DNA from: Suipraeoptans intestinalis
GTDB lineage: Bacteria > Bacillota > Clostridia > Lachnospirales > Lachnospiraceae
Direction of reading: 5' to 3'
NCBI RefSeq assembly: GCF_009696485.1
Contig: NZ_VULY01000018.1
Location: 817,001 to 881,000, forward strand
DNA length: 64,000 nt
The first letter of the stretch is position 1. Every line of letters begins with the position of its first letter. The position numbers and the translations under genes are program-made. Below are positions 35,766 through 43,342 of this stretch, piece by piece. The notes beneath the pieces were generated by a model, which was given only the letters and a program-made list of their open reading frames with translations, was not told the DNA's origin and ran no database searches.

Positions 35766-35778
35766 TTTGACTATCAAA
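35766..35778. promoter_or_regulatory. FabT-type operator at the fab operon promoter
   Basis: Perfect palindrome TTTGA-CTA-TCAAA touching the -10 box. Streptococcal FabT sites have the same TTTGA-3-TCAAA form. A bound repressor here would block RNA polymerase. Confidence 0.75.
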
Positions 35779-35806
35779 GTATATGCCTGTCTGCTTTTCT
35801 TGTCAA
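35778..35806 (-). promoter_or_regulatory. Promoter of the fab operon (TTGACA-17-TATACT)
   Basis: Minus strand: TTGACA (35806-35801), spacer 17, TATACT (35783-35778). It drives fabH and presumably everything to accDA and beyond. Confidence 0.9.
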
Positions 35807-35887
35807 GCCCTTTTTCATGGAACCCCTCTGAGAACTTTTTCGAAGAACCCTTTCGGAGAACCCTTATAGGGCCCCTCTTTTCTGCAG

Positions 35888-35924
35888 GTCGGCAATTTTT
35901 TCTCCATGCCGACAACCTTTTTTT
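35888..35924 (+). terminator. Terminator-like hairpin ahead of ssrA
   Basis: GTCGGCA and TGCCGAC with a 12-base loop, then AACC and seven T on the plus strand. No plus-strand gene lies upstream, so its use is unclear; it may insulate ssrA. Confidence 0.45.
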
Positions 35925-35933
35925 CCATGATAA

Positions 35934-35962
35934 TTGACAGATTTCTTTTTATCTCTTATACT
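35934..35962 (+). promoter_or_regulatory. Promoter of ssrA (TTGACA-17-TATACT)
   Basis: TTGACA at 35934-35939, 17-base spacer, TATACT at 35957-35962, about 50 bases upstream of the mature tmRNA 5' end, leaving a leader for RNase P to remove. Confidence 0.9.
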
Positions 35963-36020
35963 GGGAAATGATCATTGCATCAGAAATGGGAAACAGAAGG
36001 AATCTCTTCTATCCGTATTC

Positions 36021-36364
36021 GGGCTTGTAATGGTTTCGACGGGGATCAGGAAGTCGAGGAAGCCATCCGTAGCGGGACACTACGTTAAAAGTTCCATCTA
36101 AATATAAACGCAGATAATAAATTAGCGTACGCTGCCTAACAGGCAGTAGTCGGTCCAGGGTCATCCGCTGCTTTGGGTACCGGCTTCAACGAGGCGGAGC
36201 ACTTCGTTTCCAAAGCTTTGAGGAAATGGAAGATCTTATGAAGCTACTGAAACCGGAAACCTGTCATTAGGTGTCCGGCAGAGGGAACGTCAGATTAATG
36301 ACTGTGATGGGAGATGCTTTGATGAAATGATGTTCGGACGCGGGTTCGACTCCCGCCAGGTCCA
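36021..36364 (+). ncRNA. ssrA: Transfer-messenger RNA (tmRNA)
   Basis: The 5' end GGGCTTGTAATGGTTTCGAC and the 3' T-arm and acceptor CGGGTTCGACTCCCGCC are the universal tmRNA ends; GGGCTTG pairs with CAGGTCC. The tag frame reads NADNKLAYAA (resume codon AAC at 36107, TAA at 36137-36139), possibly preceded by the alanine carried on the tmRNA itself. Pseudoknot regions lie on both sides. CCA is not encoded. tmRNA with SmpB frees ribosomes stalled on broken messages. It shares a transcript with tRNA-Ala, which starts three bases after it. Confidence 0.96.
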
Positions 36365-36367
36365 TCC

Positions 36368-36440
36368 GGGGCATTAGCGCAGTTGGGAGCGCGCCACAAT
36401 GGCATTGTGGAGGTCAGGGGTTCGAATCCCCTATGCTCCA
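36368..36440 (+). tRNA. tRNA-Ala (GGC)
   Basis: A 73-nt cloverleaf: acceptor GGGGCAT/ATGCTCC, D-arm GCGC...GCGC, anticodon stem CCACA/TGTGG around the loop ATGGCAT (anticodon GGC, reads GCC and GCU), T-arm AGGGG-TTCGAAT-CCCCT. CCA is not encoded. Confidence 0.95.
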
Positions 36441-36458
36441 TTGATGAACAAGGCAGAA

Positions 36459-36498
36459 GGTCAGGAATTTTGTGAAAACAGAGTTTCTGATCTTTTTT
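36459..36498 (+). terminator. Terminator after ssrA-tRNA-Ala
   Basis: GGTCAGGAA and TTTCTGATC pair over nine positions (two G-U), followed by six T. Confidence 0.75.
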
Positions 36499-36533
36499 CA
36501 TTTTACAGAGGCACTTTTCGGTGAAGGGAAACA

Positions 36534-36572
36534 AAAAGCCCCGGGGGCGGTTTGGAACCACACGCCCCTGGG
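36534..36572 (-). terminator. Terminator after the choline-binding-repeat gene
   Basis: Minus-strand arms CCCAGGGGCG and CGCCCCCGGG with a 13-base loop, followed by GCTTTTTG. Confidence 0.75.
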
Positions 36573-36665
36573 ACATTCTGTTTTCGCATTTCGCTCTGTC
36601 TTTTACTTTTTTATATAACCAGCCACAGGCTCTTATCCTCTCCTGTATCTGTCGGATACAGGCAT

Positions 36666-37763
36666 TTACCCGATCCATGCTCCGTTGGCTGCAAACCGGT
36701 AATTGTGTCCACCCACCGAGATCGTGGCATTCGCTGCCATGGCTCCGCTTCCCGTCAGGTAATACCAGGTATTTCCCTGCTGCAGCCAGCCTGTCATCAT
36801 GGCTCCGCTTCCTGCCATGTAATACCAGTTGCCTCCATCGTTGATCCAACCGGTCTGCATGACTCCGTTTGACGCCATATAATACCAGGTTCCGCCGGCG
36901 TTGACCCAGCCAGTTTGCATCGCTCCGCTTCCTGCCATATAGTACCAAGTGCCTCCGTCATTGACCCAGCCGGTCTGCATCGCTCCGCTTCCTGCCATAT
37001 AGTACCAGGTGCCGCCGTCGTTGACCCAGCCAACCTTCATATTGCTATTCACTTTGTCAAAGAAATAGTAGACGCCACCGATCGCTTTCCAGCCTTTTGC
37101 AGACTTATTATCGTTTTCAAAGTAATACCACTGTCCGCCATCCTGCAGCCACTGATTTTTCACGGCATACCCTCTTGCGTCAAAGTAGTACCATTCTCCT
37201 TCAATCTGCTTCCATGCAGAAGCCGGATAGCTTCCGTCTGCATTTCTGTACCATCTGCCGGTTCCGTCTATCTGCCATCCTTCTTTATCGTCCACATCCG
37301 GGGTTTTGGTCTTCTTGTATTCGTATACAAATTCTCTTCCTGCCCCGATAAAGTCTTTATCCCCTTTCGGAATCGTCGGCTCTGAGAGAAGCTCATAGCC
37401 TTCCAGCTCCTTCTTCTCAATGGGATATTCGGAGATCATATGATATTCGTAGCCTCTGAAGATCTCCGGCTCTACGATATCTTTTTTTGTCGCGGCATCT
37501 ATGTAGCGTACCTTGATCTCTCTGATATCCTCTTTTCCTGCCGGGAAGAATCCGGTTTCCCCGGTAATCCCGTTGTTGAGTACCTGCAGCGTTGCTACCG
37601 GCTTCTCTAAAAAGTTTTTTCCATCCAGTGCAACCTGGAGTGTGTAAGTTTTATCCGTTCCCGCTAATCTTGCCGGAAGTATTTCGATCAACTGTGTGTT
37701 CCCTGAACCGATCACACCCGTTTTATACTTGTAGGCAATTCCCAAGAAACGATTGCTGCCATC
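36666..37763 (-). pseudogene. C-terminal half of a split surface protein, choline-binding repeats
   Basis: Continues in the same frame as the gene at 37764-39065 after one TGA. The 365 codons begin DGSNRFLGIAYKYKTG and complete an extracellular region with a MucBP-like segment (VRYIDAATKKDIVEP through FVYEYKK). They end in about nine 20-residue wall-binding repeats of the form GWVNDGGTWYYMAGSGAMQT. Such repeats bind choline or similar wall polymers. No ribosome site precedes the only in-frame starts (TTG at 37745), so independent translation is unlikely. The reading is therefore a disrupted gene, unless the TGA is read through or is a base error. Confidence 0.8.
36781..37040. repeat. 60-base tandem repeats encoding wall-binding motifs
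   Basis: Four to five units of exactly 60 bases, the best pair (36901-36960 and 36961-37020) differing at only a handful of positions. The near identity at DNA level suggests recent duplication or gene conversion. Confidence 0.85.
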
Positions 37764-39065
37764 TCACTCCGGTACGTGGATTACCGGCCATACAATGCCG
37801 TTCTCATCCACTGCACGAATCTTTGTTTTCGTATCATCCAGATTGGTTCCGCTTAATTTCAAATGGACCTTCAGTTGTCCCAGAGACTTGCGGACCGTTA
37901 CCACTGCATGGGTAGAGGTTGCTCCCTCCTCTGAACCGGATAATACACTGATGCTCATATGACTTAAAGTCTGATCCCCGGCGGTCTTTCCCTTGGGAAG
38001 TACAGACACTACGGCCGCCTTTGCCGGATTTTCCACCGTCGGCTCATAAATCGGCACTTTGTCTACCTCTACCTTCAGCAGATAACTGATGGTGTTGTCT
38101 GTTTCGTTGGCCGGTAATGTATAGGTCAGAGTCGGCTCTGCTCCCGGTGTTACTTCAATGGGGATTTCTGCCGGAGATGTTTCTGCTCCCCGGATCAGCT
38201 TGGCCTGGATCTGATCTTTTGACAAGGTGTCCAGCCGAACGCCCTTCAGGGTAGCCACCACCTGACCGCCTTCTGCCGAGAGGATGCCCGGTGTTACCTG
38301 GATATCATCTACATGAGGTCTTGACATAACCGCCCATTTAAAGTCTTTCACAAGCTTTCCGTCCGCCGTTTTCAGAGCTCCCTCTTTTACATAGAGAGCC
38401 GTGTCCGCCTTTGCATCGTATTTCTGGGCCAGCTTGATGGTCACGGTCTTTCCTTCTACCGTCACAGTGTCTGCCGCTTCCAGATTCCTGCGGTTCGCCT
38501 GATCGTCTCCATCCGATGCCAGATAGATCAGCGGCTTGATCTTCTCTGCTTCTCCTCCGGCTGTCACATCCTGCTCAAAGGTTGCCACCACCGTTGTATC
38601 GTCTGTCATGGCAACTGTGGAAGGCAGCAGCGAAACGGTGCTTGCCGCTTTCCCATCCTGCATGACCTTTAACTGCTGTATCTCGCTACCGTTTGAATCG
38701 GTTACCAAAATGCGATATTCCAGGCCGTTTTTCATTTTGTTGATCGGTATGGTAATAGTCGCTCCATCCGCTCTTTTTTCCTTTACTGCCGCCGGATATC
38801 TTCCCGTCATCTCCATGTTTCCGTCCTGCGTGTATGTTTTTACGTCTACATTCCACGCATCTGCCGTCAACCCCTGTCCGTTCAGAGTCAGCGTCACATC
38901 TCCCCCTGCTTCTCCAATCTGTGTTGGATTTACGGAAGCTGTAATCGACTGATCCTGATTCGTGACAGCCCCTGACTCTTCAGGTTCCGCCGCCCGTACT
39001 GCCAGACCGCCCTGCGAAAACAACAGAGCGCCCGCCAGCACAAGACTGACCAGTTTCTTTCTCAT
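37764..39065 (-). CDS. Secreted surface protein, N-terminal part ending at an in-frame TGA
   Basis: 433 codons. A signal peptide (MRKKLVSLVLAGALLFSQGG, cut near AVRAAEP) is followed by several beta-rich modules of about 90-100 residues that look like Ig/IPT-type domains: QITASVNPTQIGEAGGDVTL, HVDDIQVTPGILSAEGG and similar openings, quoted by landmark. It stops at TGA (37764-37766) in the middle of what seems to be a domain, and the frame stays open for 365 more codons. GGAGGGAAGA precedes the ATG. Without the repeat half the product would have no wall anchor and would be released. Function unknown; an adhesin or wall-associated protein is likely. Confidence 0.8.
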   Translation of the reverse strand: MRKKLVSLVLAGALLFSQGGLAVRAAEPEESGAVTNQDQSITASVNPTQIGEAGGDVTLTLNGQGLTADAWNVDVKTYTQDGNMEMTGRYPAAVKEKRADGATITIPINKMKNGLEYRILVTDSNGSEIQQLKVMQDGKAASTVSLLPSTVAMTDDTTVVATFEQDVTAGGEAEKIKPLIYLASDGDDQANRRNLEAADTVTVEGKTVTIKLAQKYDAKADTALYVKEGALKTADGKLVKDFKWAVMSRPHVDDIQVTPGILSAEGGQVVATLKGVRLDTLSKDQIQAKLIRGAETSPAEIPIEVTPGAEPTLTYTLPANETDNTISYLLKVEVDKVPIYEPTVENPAKAAVVSVLPKGKTAGDQTLSHMSISVLSGSEEGATSTHAVVTVRKSLGQLKVHLKLSGTNLDDTKTKIRAVDENGIVWPVIHVPE

Positions 39066-39330
39066 GTTCTTCCCTCCTCGTGTGTTTTTGTTCCCTCTCG
39101 ATTTTCTCGAAAATAAACTTCCTTTTCATTATAGCGGATGTTCTCTTCTCTTTTCTACCATTTTACTTATTGTTTTTTCTGATAAGGCCTTCATTTATAG
39201 GTATTTTCTATATGTGCTTATAGGAAAATCCCGATAATGCAGGCAGAAATACCGACGCAGATTCCCCCTTCTATCAAGCAGTTCTCTGGATCTCTGACAG
39301 TCAAAACTGCCGCTCCCCAAAGGAGCAGAA

Positions 39331-39376
39331 AAGAGGGACGGATTCTATCCCGCAGGAATACAATCCGTCCCTCTTT
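39331..39376. terminator. Bidirectional terminator after uraA (GGGACGG hairpin)
   Basis: A perfect 14-base stem AAGAGGGACGGATT/AATCCGTCCCTCTT with a 17-base loop, T-rich on both sides. It shares its core with the hairpin at 21171-21203. Confidence 0.85.
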
Positions 39377-39431
39377 TCTCTCTTTCTTCCCTATGATTCC
39401 TACAACATTCCGAATCTGAAATCTCGTTTCT

Positions 39432-40685
39432 TTATCTGTCATTTGTCAGTTTTAACCGATCCAGCACATGGAAGATCAGGCTCAGCACCATTCCTACCAC
39501 GCAGGCCAGCACCATTCCCTTTAGCTGAATGCTGCCCATTTTTACCATAACGCCAGACAGACCCGTCACAAATACGATAGAGGTCAGCGTAAGGTTCCTG
39601 GATTTTCCATAATCCACTTTTGAATCTACCAGAATGCGGATTCCGGATGCTCCGATCATTCCGTACAGCAGAAACGAAATGCCTCCGATCACAGGATTGG
39701 GAATCGTCTGGATCAGGGCGGACAGTTTTCCCACCAGGGAGCAGATGATAGAAAGGATGGCCGCTCCGGCAATCACCCTAACGCTGTAGACTTTCGTCAC
39801 AGCCATGACTCCGATGTTCTCTCCGTAGGTCGTCGTCGGCACAGATCCAATCAGACCTGAAATCATGGTGGACAGGTTATCTCCCAGCAAAGATCTGTGC
39901 AGTCCCGGATCCTTCAGAAGGTCTTTTCCTACGATCTTGCTGGTCACTACCTGGTGTCCGATGTGTTCCGAAGCGATCACCAGCAGCACCGGAAGGATGA
40001 TCAAAACAGCTTCCAGACTGAACTTTGGTGTCTGAAAGTTTGGCAGAGCGAAGAAAGGAGCTGCTTTGACTGCCGAAAAGTCTACCATTCCTGTTGCGAT
40101 CGCCGTTACGTATCCTGCAACCACTGCGATCAGGATCGGGATGACCGATAAAAATCCTCTGAACAGTACCGTTCCAAACACGGCAACTCCCAAAGTCACT
40201 GCAAATACCAGCACATTTGCCATGGATATTTTTTCATCCAGAAGTCCCGCATTCTGTGCGGCTGTCCCCGAAAGTTCCAGTCCGATCAGCGCCACCACCG
40301 GTCCCATTGCCGCCGGCGGAAGTACCACATTGATCCATTCCGAACCGAATTTATAGATAATGAGAGCCAGGATACAGCCTCCCAGGCCGACTACCACGAA
40401 TCCGCCCAATGCATACGGATACCCCATTTCACTGATCACCACTCCTGCCGGAGCCAGAAATGCAAAGCTGGAGCCCAGGTAGGCCGGCGCTTTTCCTTTT
40501 GTGATGGCAATAAACAGCAGGGTCCCCACTCCGTTCATAAACAGAACGATTGCCGGATTGATCCCAAATAAAAAAGGTACCAGCACTGATGCTCCGAACA
40601 TTGCAAACATGTGTTGCAAGCTTAGCGGAATCAACAGCTTTGCCGGTACCCGGTCTTCCACCTGGATAATTTCCTGATTTCCCAT
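39432..40685 (-). CDS. uraA: Uracil permease, NCS2 family
   Basis: A 417-residue membrane protein with about 12-14 hydrophobic segments; a proton-coupled importer of uracil for pyrimidine salvage. IPLSLQHMFAMFGASVLVP is the NCS2 start, IASEHIGHQ carries the substrate-binding Glu, and TTTYGENIGVMAVT is the UraA/PyrP signature that separates uracil from xanthine carriers. AGGAGGGTAAATT precedes the ATG. No PyrR attenuator or purine riboswitch could be seen in the 280 bases upstream. Confidence 0.93.
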   Translation of the reverse strand: MGNQEIIQVEDRVPAKLLIPLSLQHMFAMFGASVLVPFLFGINPAIVLFMNGVGTLLFIAITKGKAPAYLGSSFAFLAPAGVVISEMGYPYALGGFVVVGLGGCILALIIYKFGSEWINVVLPPAAMGPVVALIGLELSGTAAQNAGLLDEKISMANVLVFAVTLGVAVFGTVLFRGFLSVIPILIAVVAGYVTAIATGMVDFSAVKAAPFFALPNFQTPKFSLEAVLIILPVLLVIASEHIGHQVVTSKIVGKDLLKDPGLHRSLLGDNLSTMISGLIGSVPTTTYGENIGVMAVTKVYSVRVIAGAAILSIICSLVGKLSALIQTIPNPVIGGISFLLYGMIGASGIRILVDSKVDYGKSRNLTLTSIVFVTGLSGVMVKMGSIQLKGMVLACVVGMVLSLIFHVLDRLKLTNDR

Positions 40686-40729
40686 AATTTACCCTCCTAA
40701 TATCTCATTCCTAAATTGTAGCCTCAACC

Positions 40730-40758
40730 ATTCTATCACACCGCATTTCCAAAGAAAA
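40730..40758 (-). promoter_or_regulatory. Possible promoter of uraA
   Basis: TAGAAT (40735-40730, minus) with a weak TTTTCT 17 bases upstream. The -10 is good, the -35 poor. Confidence 0.35.
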
Positions 40759-40884
40759 CAAAAATTTTTGATAATTCCCTCACAAAATTTATTTCTTCCT
40801 ATCCAGAAGCATTCCCGCATCCGTTTTCATCTAATTTTTGAAAATTATAAAGCTGTTTTGTAAATCATGCGTTATTCTTCGTAT

Positions 40885-40943
40885 TATAATATCATAATAT
40901 TTATCTCTTTATGTTGTTATTTAGATAATATTATGATATTATA
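40885..40943. promoter_or_regulatory. Double palindromic operator and promoter of the toxin-antitoxin operon
   Basis: Arms 40885-40906 and 40923-40943 are near-perfect inverted copies around TATAATATCATAATATT. Each arm is itself palindromic (AATAT-4-ATATT). A promoter TTGTTA (40914-40919)-17-TATTAT (40937-40942) lies inside, so antitoxin binding would shut it off. Confidence 0.8.
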
Positions 40944-40968
40944 AAGATATTAAAAGGAGGTTATGATT

Positions 40969-41241
40969 ATGATTACAATTCGACCGGTATCTGACTTAAG
41001 GAATAAATTTCCCGAGATCGAGGAAACTGTTATCTCTTCCAATGCTCCCGTCTTCCTCACAAAAAACGGATATGGAACTATGGTTTTAATGAGCATCCAA
41101 CAGTATTCCGCTCTCACTGACACCATCGAACACAAGCTTGATGAAGCCGACCTTTCTGCCCAGGAAAGCCCTCTTCGCCACTCTAAGTCTGAGGTGTTTC
41201 GCCGGGTAAGGAGTAGAATAGATGAATCAGATTCCCTATAA
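40969..41241 (+). CDS. Antitoxin, Phd/YefM family
   Basis: A 90-residue protein. MITIRPVSDLRNKFPEIEE and PVFLTKNGYGTMVLMS form the Phd/YefM DNA-binding fold; the acidic C-terminal part (HKLDEADLSAQES) would wrap the toxin. Two ATGs lie close together; AAGGAGG is two bases before the first (40963) and eight before the second, so 40969 is chosen. It overlaps the toxin gene by 20 bases. It should neutralise the toxin and repress its own promoter through the operators upstream. Confidence 0.88.
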   Translation: MITIRPVSDLRNKFPEIEETVISSNAPVFLTKNGYGTMVLMSIQQYSALTDTIEHKLDEADLSAQESPLRHSKSEVFRRVRSRIDESDSL

Positions 41242-41539
41242 ATTAACATTCCTTCCTCTTTTTGAAGAAGATCTAAATGAAATCGTAGACTATATTACCC
41301 ATACTCTTAAAAATCCGACTGCTGCCCATCGACTCGTTGATGAGATAGAGCTTGCTATTATGAAAAGGCAAAATCAGCCCCTTGCTTTTGCTCCCTATCG
41401 CTCTTCCATACCAAGAGCTCTTTTATATTACAGAATCAATGTTCGTAACTTTTCTGTTTTCTACGTTGTGATAGGTGACACCATGGAGGTCCGACGAATC
41501 TTATATTCCAAAAGAGATTTCGACAAATTTCTGGACTGA
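41222..41539 (+). CDS. Toxin, RelE/ParE superfamily
   Basis: A 105-residue protein with the RelE/ParE fold: YKLTFLPLFEEDLNEIVDYI (N-terminal strand and helix), then a strand pair YRINVRNFSVFYVVIGDTMEVRRILYSKRDF by landmarks at about 70-100. ParE members poison gyrase and RelE members cut mRNA on the ribosome; the sequence alone does not decide. AAGGAG nine bases before the ATG, inside the antitoxin gene. This pair is a compact plus-strand insertion between minus-strand housekeeping genes, which suggests acquisition. Confidence 0.88.
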   Translation: MNQIPYKLTFLPLFEEDLNEIVDYITHTLKNPTAAHRLVDEIELAIMKRQNQPLAFAPYRSSIPRALLYYRINVRNFSVFYVVIGDTMEVRRILYSKRDFDKFLD

Positions 41540-41589
41540 TCCTTGAAACAGTCGCAATGCTGTAGAACCAGCTAGCAGACATGCTTCTC

Positions 41590-41609
41590 CAGTGCAATAA
41601 AATGCACTG
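41590..41609. repeat. Palindrome CAGTGCA-6-TGCACTG
   Basis: A perfect 7-base stem between the convergent toxin and xylB genes, without a following T-run on either strand. It may be a weak transcription barrier or a dispersed repeat. Confidence 0.4.
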
Positions 41610-41687
41610 TCCGGAATCATTTGAGACTCTAAACAGCGCATTTTTCATTTTTGTTATATTCCTTTTTCACGCCAAGATGATATGTAC

Positions 41688-43148
41688 CTAGCGATACAGT
41701 CCTTTCACTGCTGGATACATCTCCCTGAACCGGCGGTATCTTTCTTCATATTTTGCCACCAGTTCCGGCTCCGGCTCCACCGTATCTGTTACCTTTACCA
41801 GCTTCTGGGTAATGCTTTCCACATCCTTGTACACTCCGCAGCCTACTGCGGCCAGCATGGCTCCTCCCAGTGCCGGTCCTTCTTCGCTCTCCAGAACATC
41901 CACCTTCAGATTCAGCACATTGGCGATGATCTTTCTCCAAAGTGGACTCCTTGCTCCGCCTCCGCAGATCTTTGTCCGTGTGATGGGCACACCCAGAGAT
42001 CTTGCCACTTCCAACGAATCCCTCAGGCCAAAGGCTACTCCTTCCAAAACCGCCAATGTCATATCCTCCCTTGCTGTGTCCATGGACATTCCAAGGAATG
42101 CCGCCCTTACATTGGGATCATTATGCGGAGAGCGTTCTCCCATCAAATACGGCAGATAGAACACCTGGTTTTCTCCCAGCTTTTTGATCTGTTCCTGTTC
42201 TTTTACAAAATCTTTCGTCCGCAGGATCGCTTCGTTCCACCATTTGTTGCAGGATCCGGCGCTCAGCATACATCCCATAAGGTGATAGTGTCCGTCTGCA
42301 TGCGCAAAAGAATGCAGGGCATTATTGGCATCCACCCCAAAGGTCTTGCTGGAAATAAAAATCGTTCCGGACGTTCCAAGAGAAATATTGCATCTGCCCT
42401 CTCCTACCGTTCCCGTCCCGATAGCGGCAGCCGCATTGTCTCCTGCTCCCGCCACGATCTTCACCGTCTCAGGAAGTCCCAACTCTCTTGCAAAAGCAGG
42501 AACCAGCGTCCCTACTACTTCATAGCTTTCATACAGTCTGGGTAGCTGGCTCTCCCGGATCTGGCAGATCTCCATCATTTCCCGGGACCATTTTCTGTTC
42601 TTAACATCCATCAGTAGCATCCCTGACGCATCCGAAACATCTGTACAAAAGACTCCTGACAACCGGTAAGCCAGATAGTCTTTTGGAAGCATGATCTTTT
42701 CGATCTTTGCAAATTTCTCCGGCTCATGCTTTTTCATCCACAAGAGTTTGGGCGCCGTAAAACCGGCAAAGGCAATGTTCGCTGTACACTCTGACAGCTT
42801 CTCCTTTCCGATCTCCCGGTTCAGATAATCTGTCTCCTCCCCTGTTCTCCCATCGTTCCAAAGGATCGCCGGTCGGATCACCTGGTCGTTCTGATCCAGG
42901 GCCACCAGTCCATGCATCTGACCCCCGAATCCGATCCCGGCCACCAGCTCTTTCTTACAGTCTGCTGTCAACTCTTTTATTCCGTCTATCGCCGCATCCA
43001 GCCAGTCCTCCGGATTCTGCTCGGACCATCCTGACTTTGGAAAGAAAATAGGATATTCTCTGGATACGATCTTGTGTATCCCCCCCTCTTCATCCATCAA
43101 TAACAGTTTCACAGCCGACGTTCCCAAATCAATTCCTATGTAAAACAT
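41688..43148 (-). CDS. xylB: FGGY carbohydrate kinase, xylulokinase type
   Basis: A 486-residue actin-fold kinase. MFYIGIDLGTSAVKLLLMD is the phosphate 1 loop, GFGGQMHGLVALD (about 80-92) is the substrate region typical of xylulokinase, and GGGARSPLWRKI the adenosine motif. It would phosphorylate D-xylulose to the 5-phosphate. GGAGGAG sets the ATG at 43148. A TATAAT sits at 43188-43183 without a good -35, so it could be transcribed on its own or with the block upstream. A second FGGY kinase lies at 45462-46976. Confidence 0.9.
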   Translation of the reverse strand: MFYIGIDLGTSAVKLLLMDEEGGIHKIVSREYPIFFPKSGWSEQNPEDWLDAAIDGIKELTADCKKELVAGIGFGGQMHGLVALDQNDQVIRPAILWNDGRTGEETDYLNREIGKEKLSECTANIAFAGFTAPKLLWMKKHEPEKFAKIEKIMLPKDYLAYRLSGVFCTDVSDASGMLLMDVKNRKWSREMMEICQIRESQLPRLYESYEVVGTLVPAFARELGLPETVKIVAGAGDNAAAAIGTGTVGEGRCNISLGTSGTIFISSKTFGVDANNALHSFAHADGHYHLMGCMLSAGSCNKWWNEAILRTKDFVKEQEQIKKLGENQVFYLPYLMGERSPHNDPNVRAAFLGMSMDTAREDMTLAVLEGVAFGLRDSLEVARSLGVPITRTKICGGGARSPLWRKIIANVLNLKVDVLESEEGPALGGAMLAAVGCGVYKDVESITQKLVKVTDTVEPEPELVAKYEERYRRFREMYPAVKGLYR

Positions 43149-43342
43149 TGTCTCCTCCTTCCCGTTCCGCCCTCCTGCCGTCATTATAGCAAGTTTCCTT
43201 TTTCGTCACGACCAATTTTTTGCCTATCTTATGGCACTTTTTTGCCTTTTTCCCGCTTCCGTCTCTTTATTCGGATACACCGGCAGATCCAGCGTTTCCC
43301 GATCGCTGCTTTTCAAATCCCGACTCTGCTTTCAGATATGTT

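Noticed and set aside
36295..36948. A 217-codon minus-strand frame including GFEPLTSTMPLWRAPNC-like text
   Set aside because: This is antisense to tmRNA and tRNA-Ala and runs out of frame through the wall-binding repeats; the text is a well-known artefact of translating tRNA complements.
37745..37763. Independent translation of the choline-binding half from the TTG at 37745
   Set aside because: No ribosome site precedes it and the protein would lack a signal peptide; the frame matches the upstream gene exactly, so an interrupted single gene is the simpler reading.
39218..39442. A 74-codon minus-strand frame at the end of uraA
   Set aside because: It crosses the uraA terminator hairpin and starts in the wrong frame of uraA.
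40686..40884. PyrR attenuator or purine riboswitch upstream of uraA
   Set aside because: No PyrR-binding loop or terminator/antiterminator pair could be placed in the AT-rich upstream DNA.
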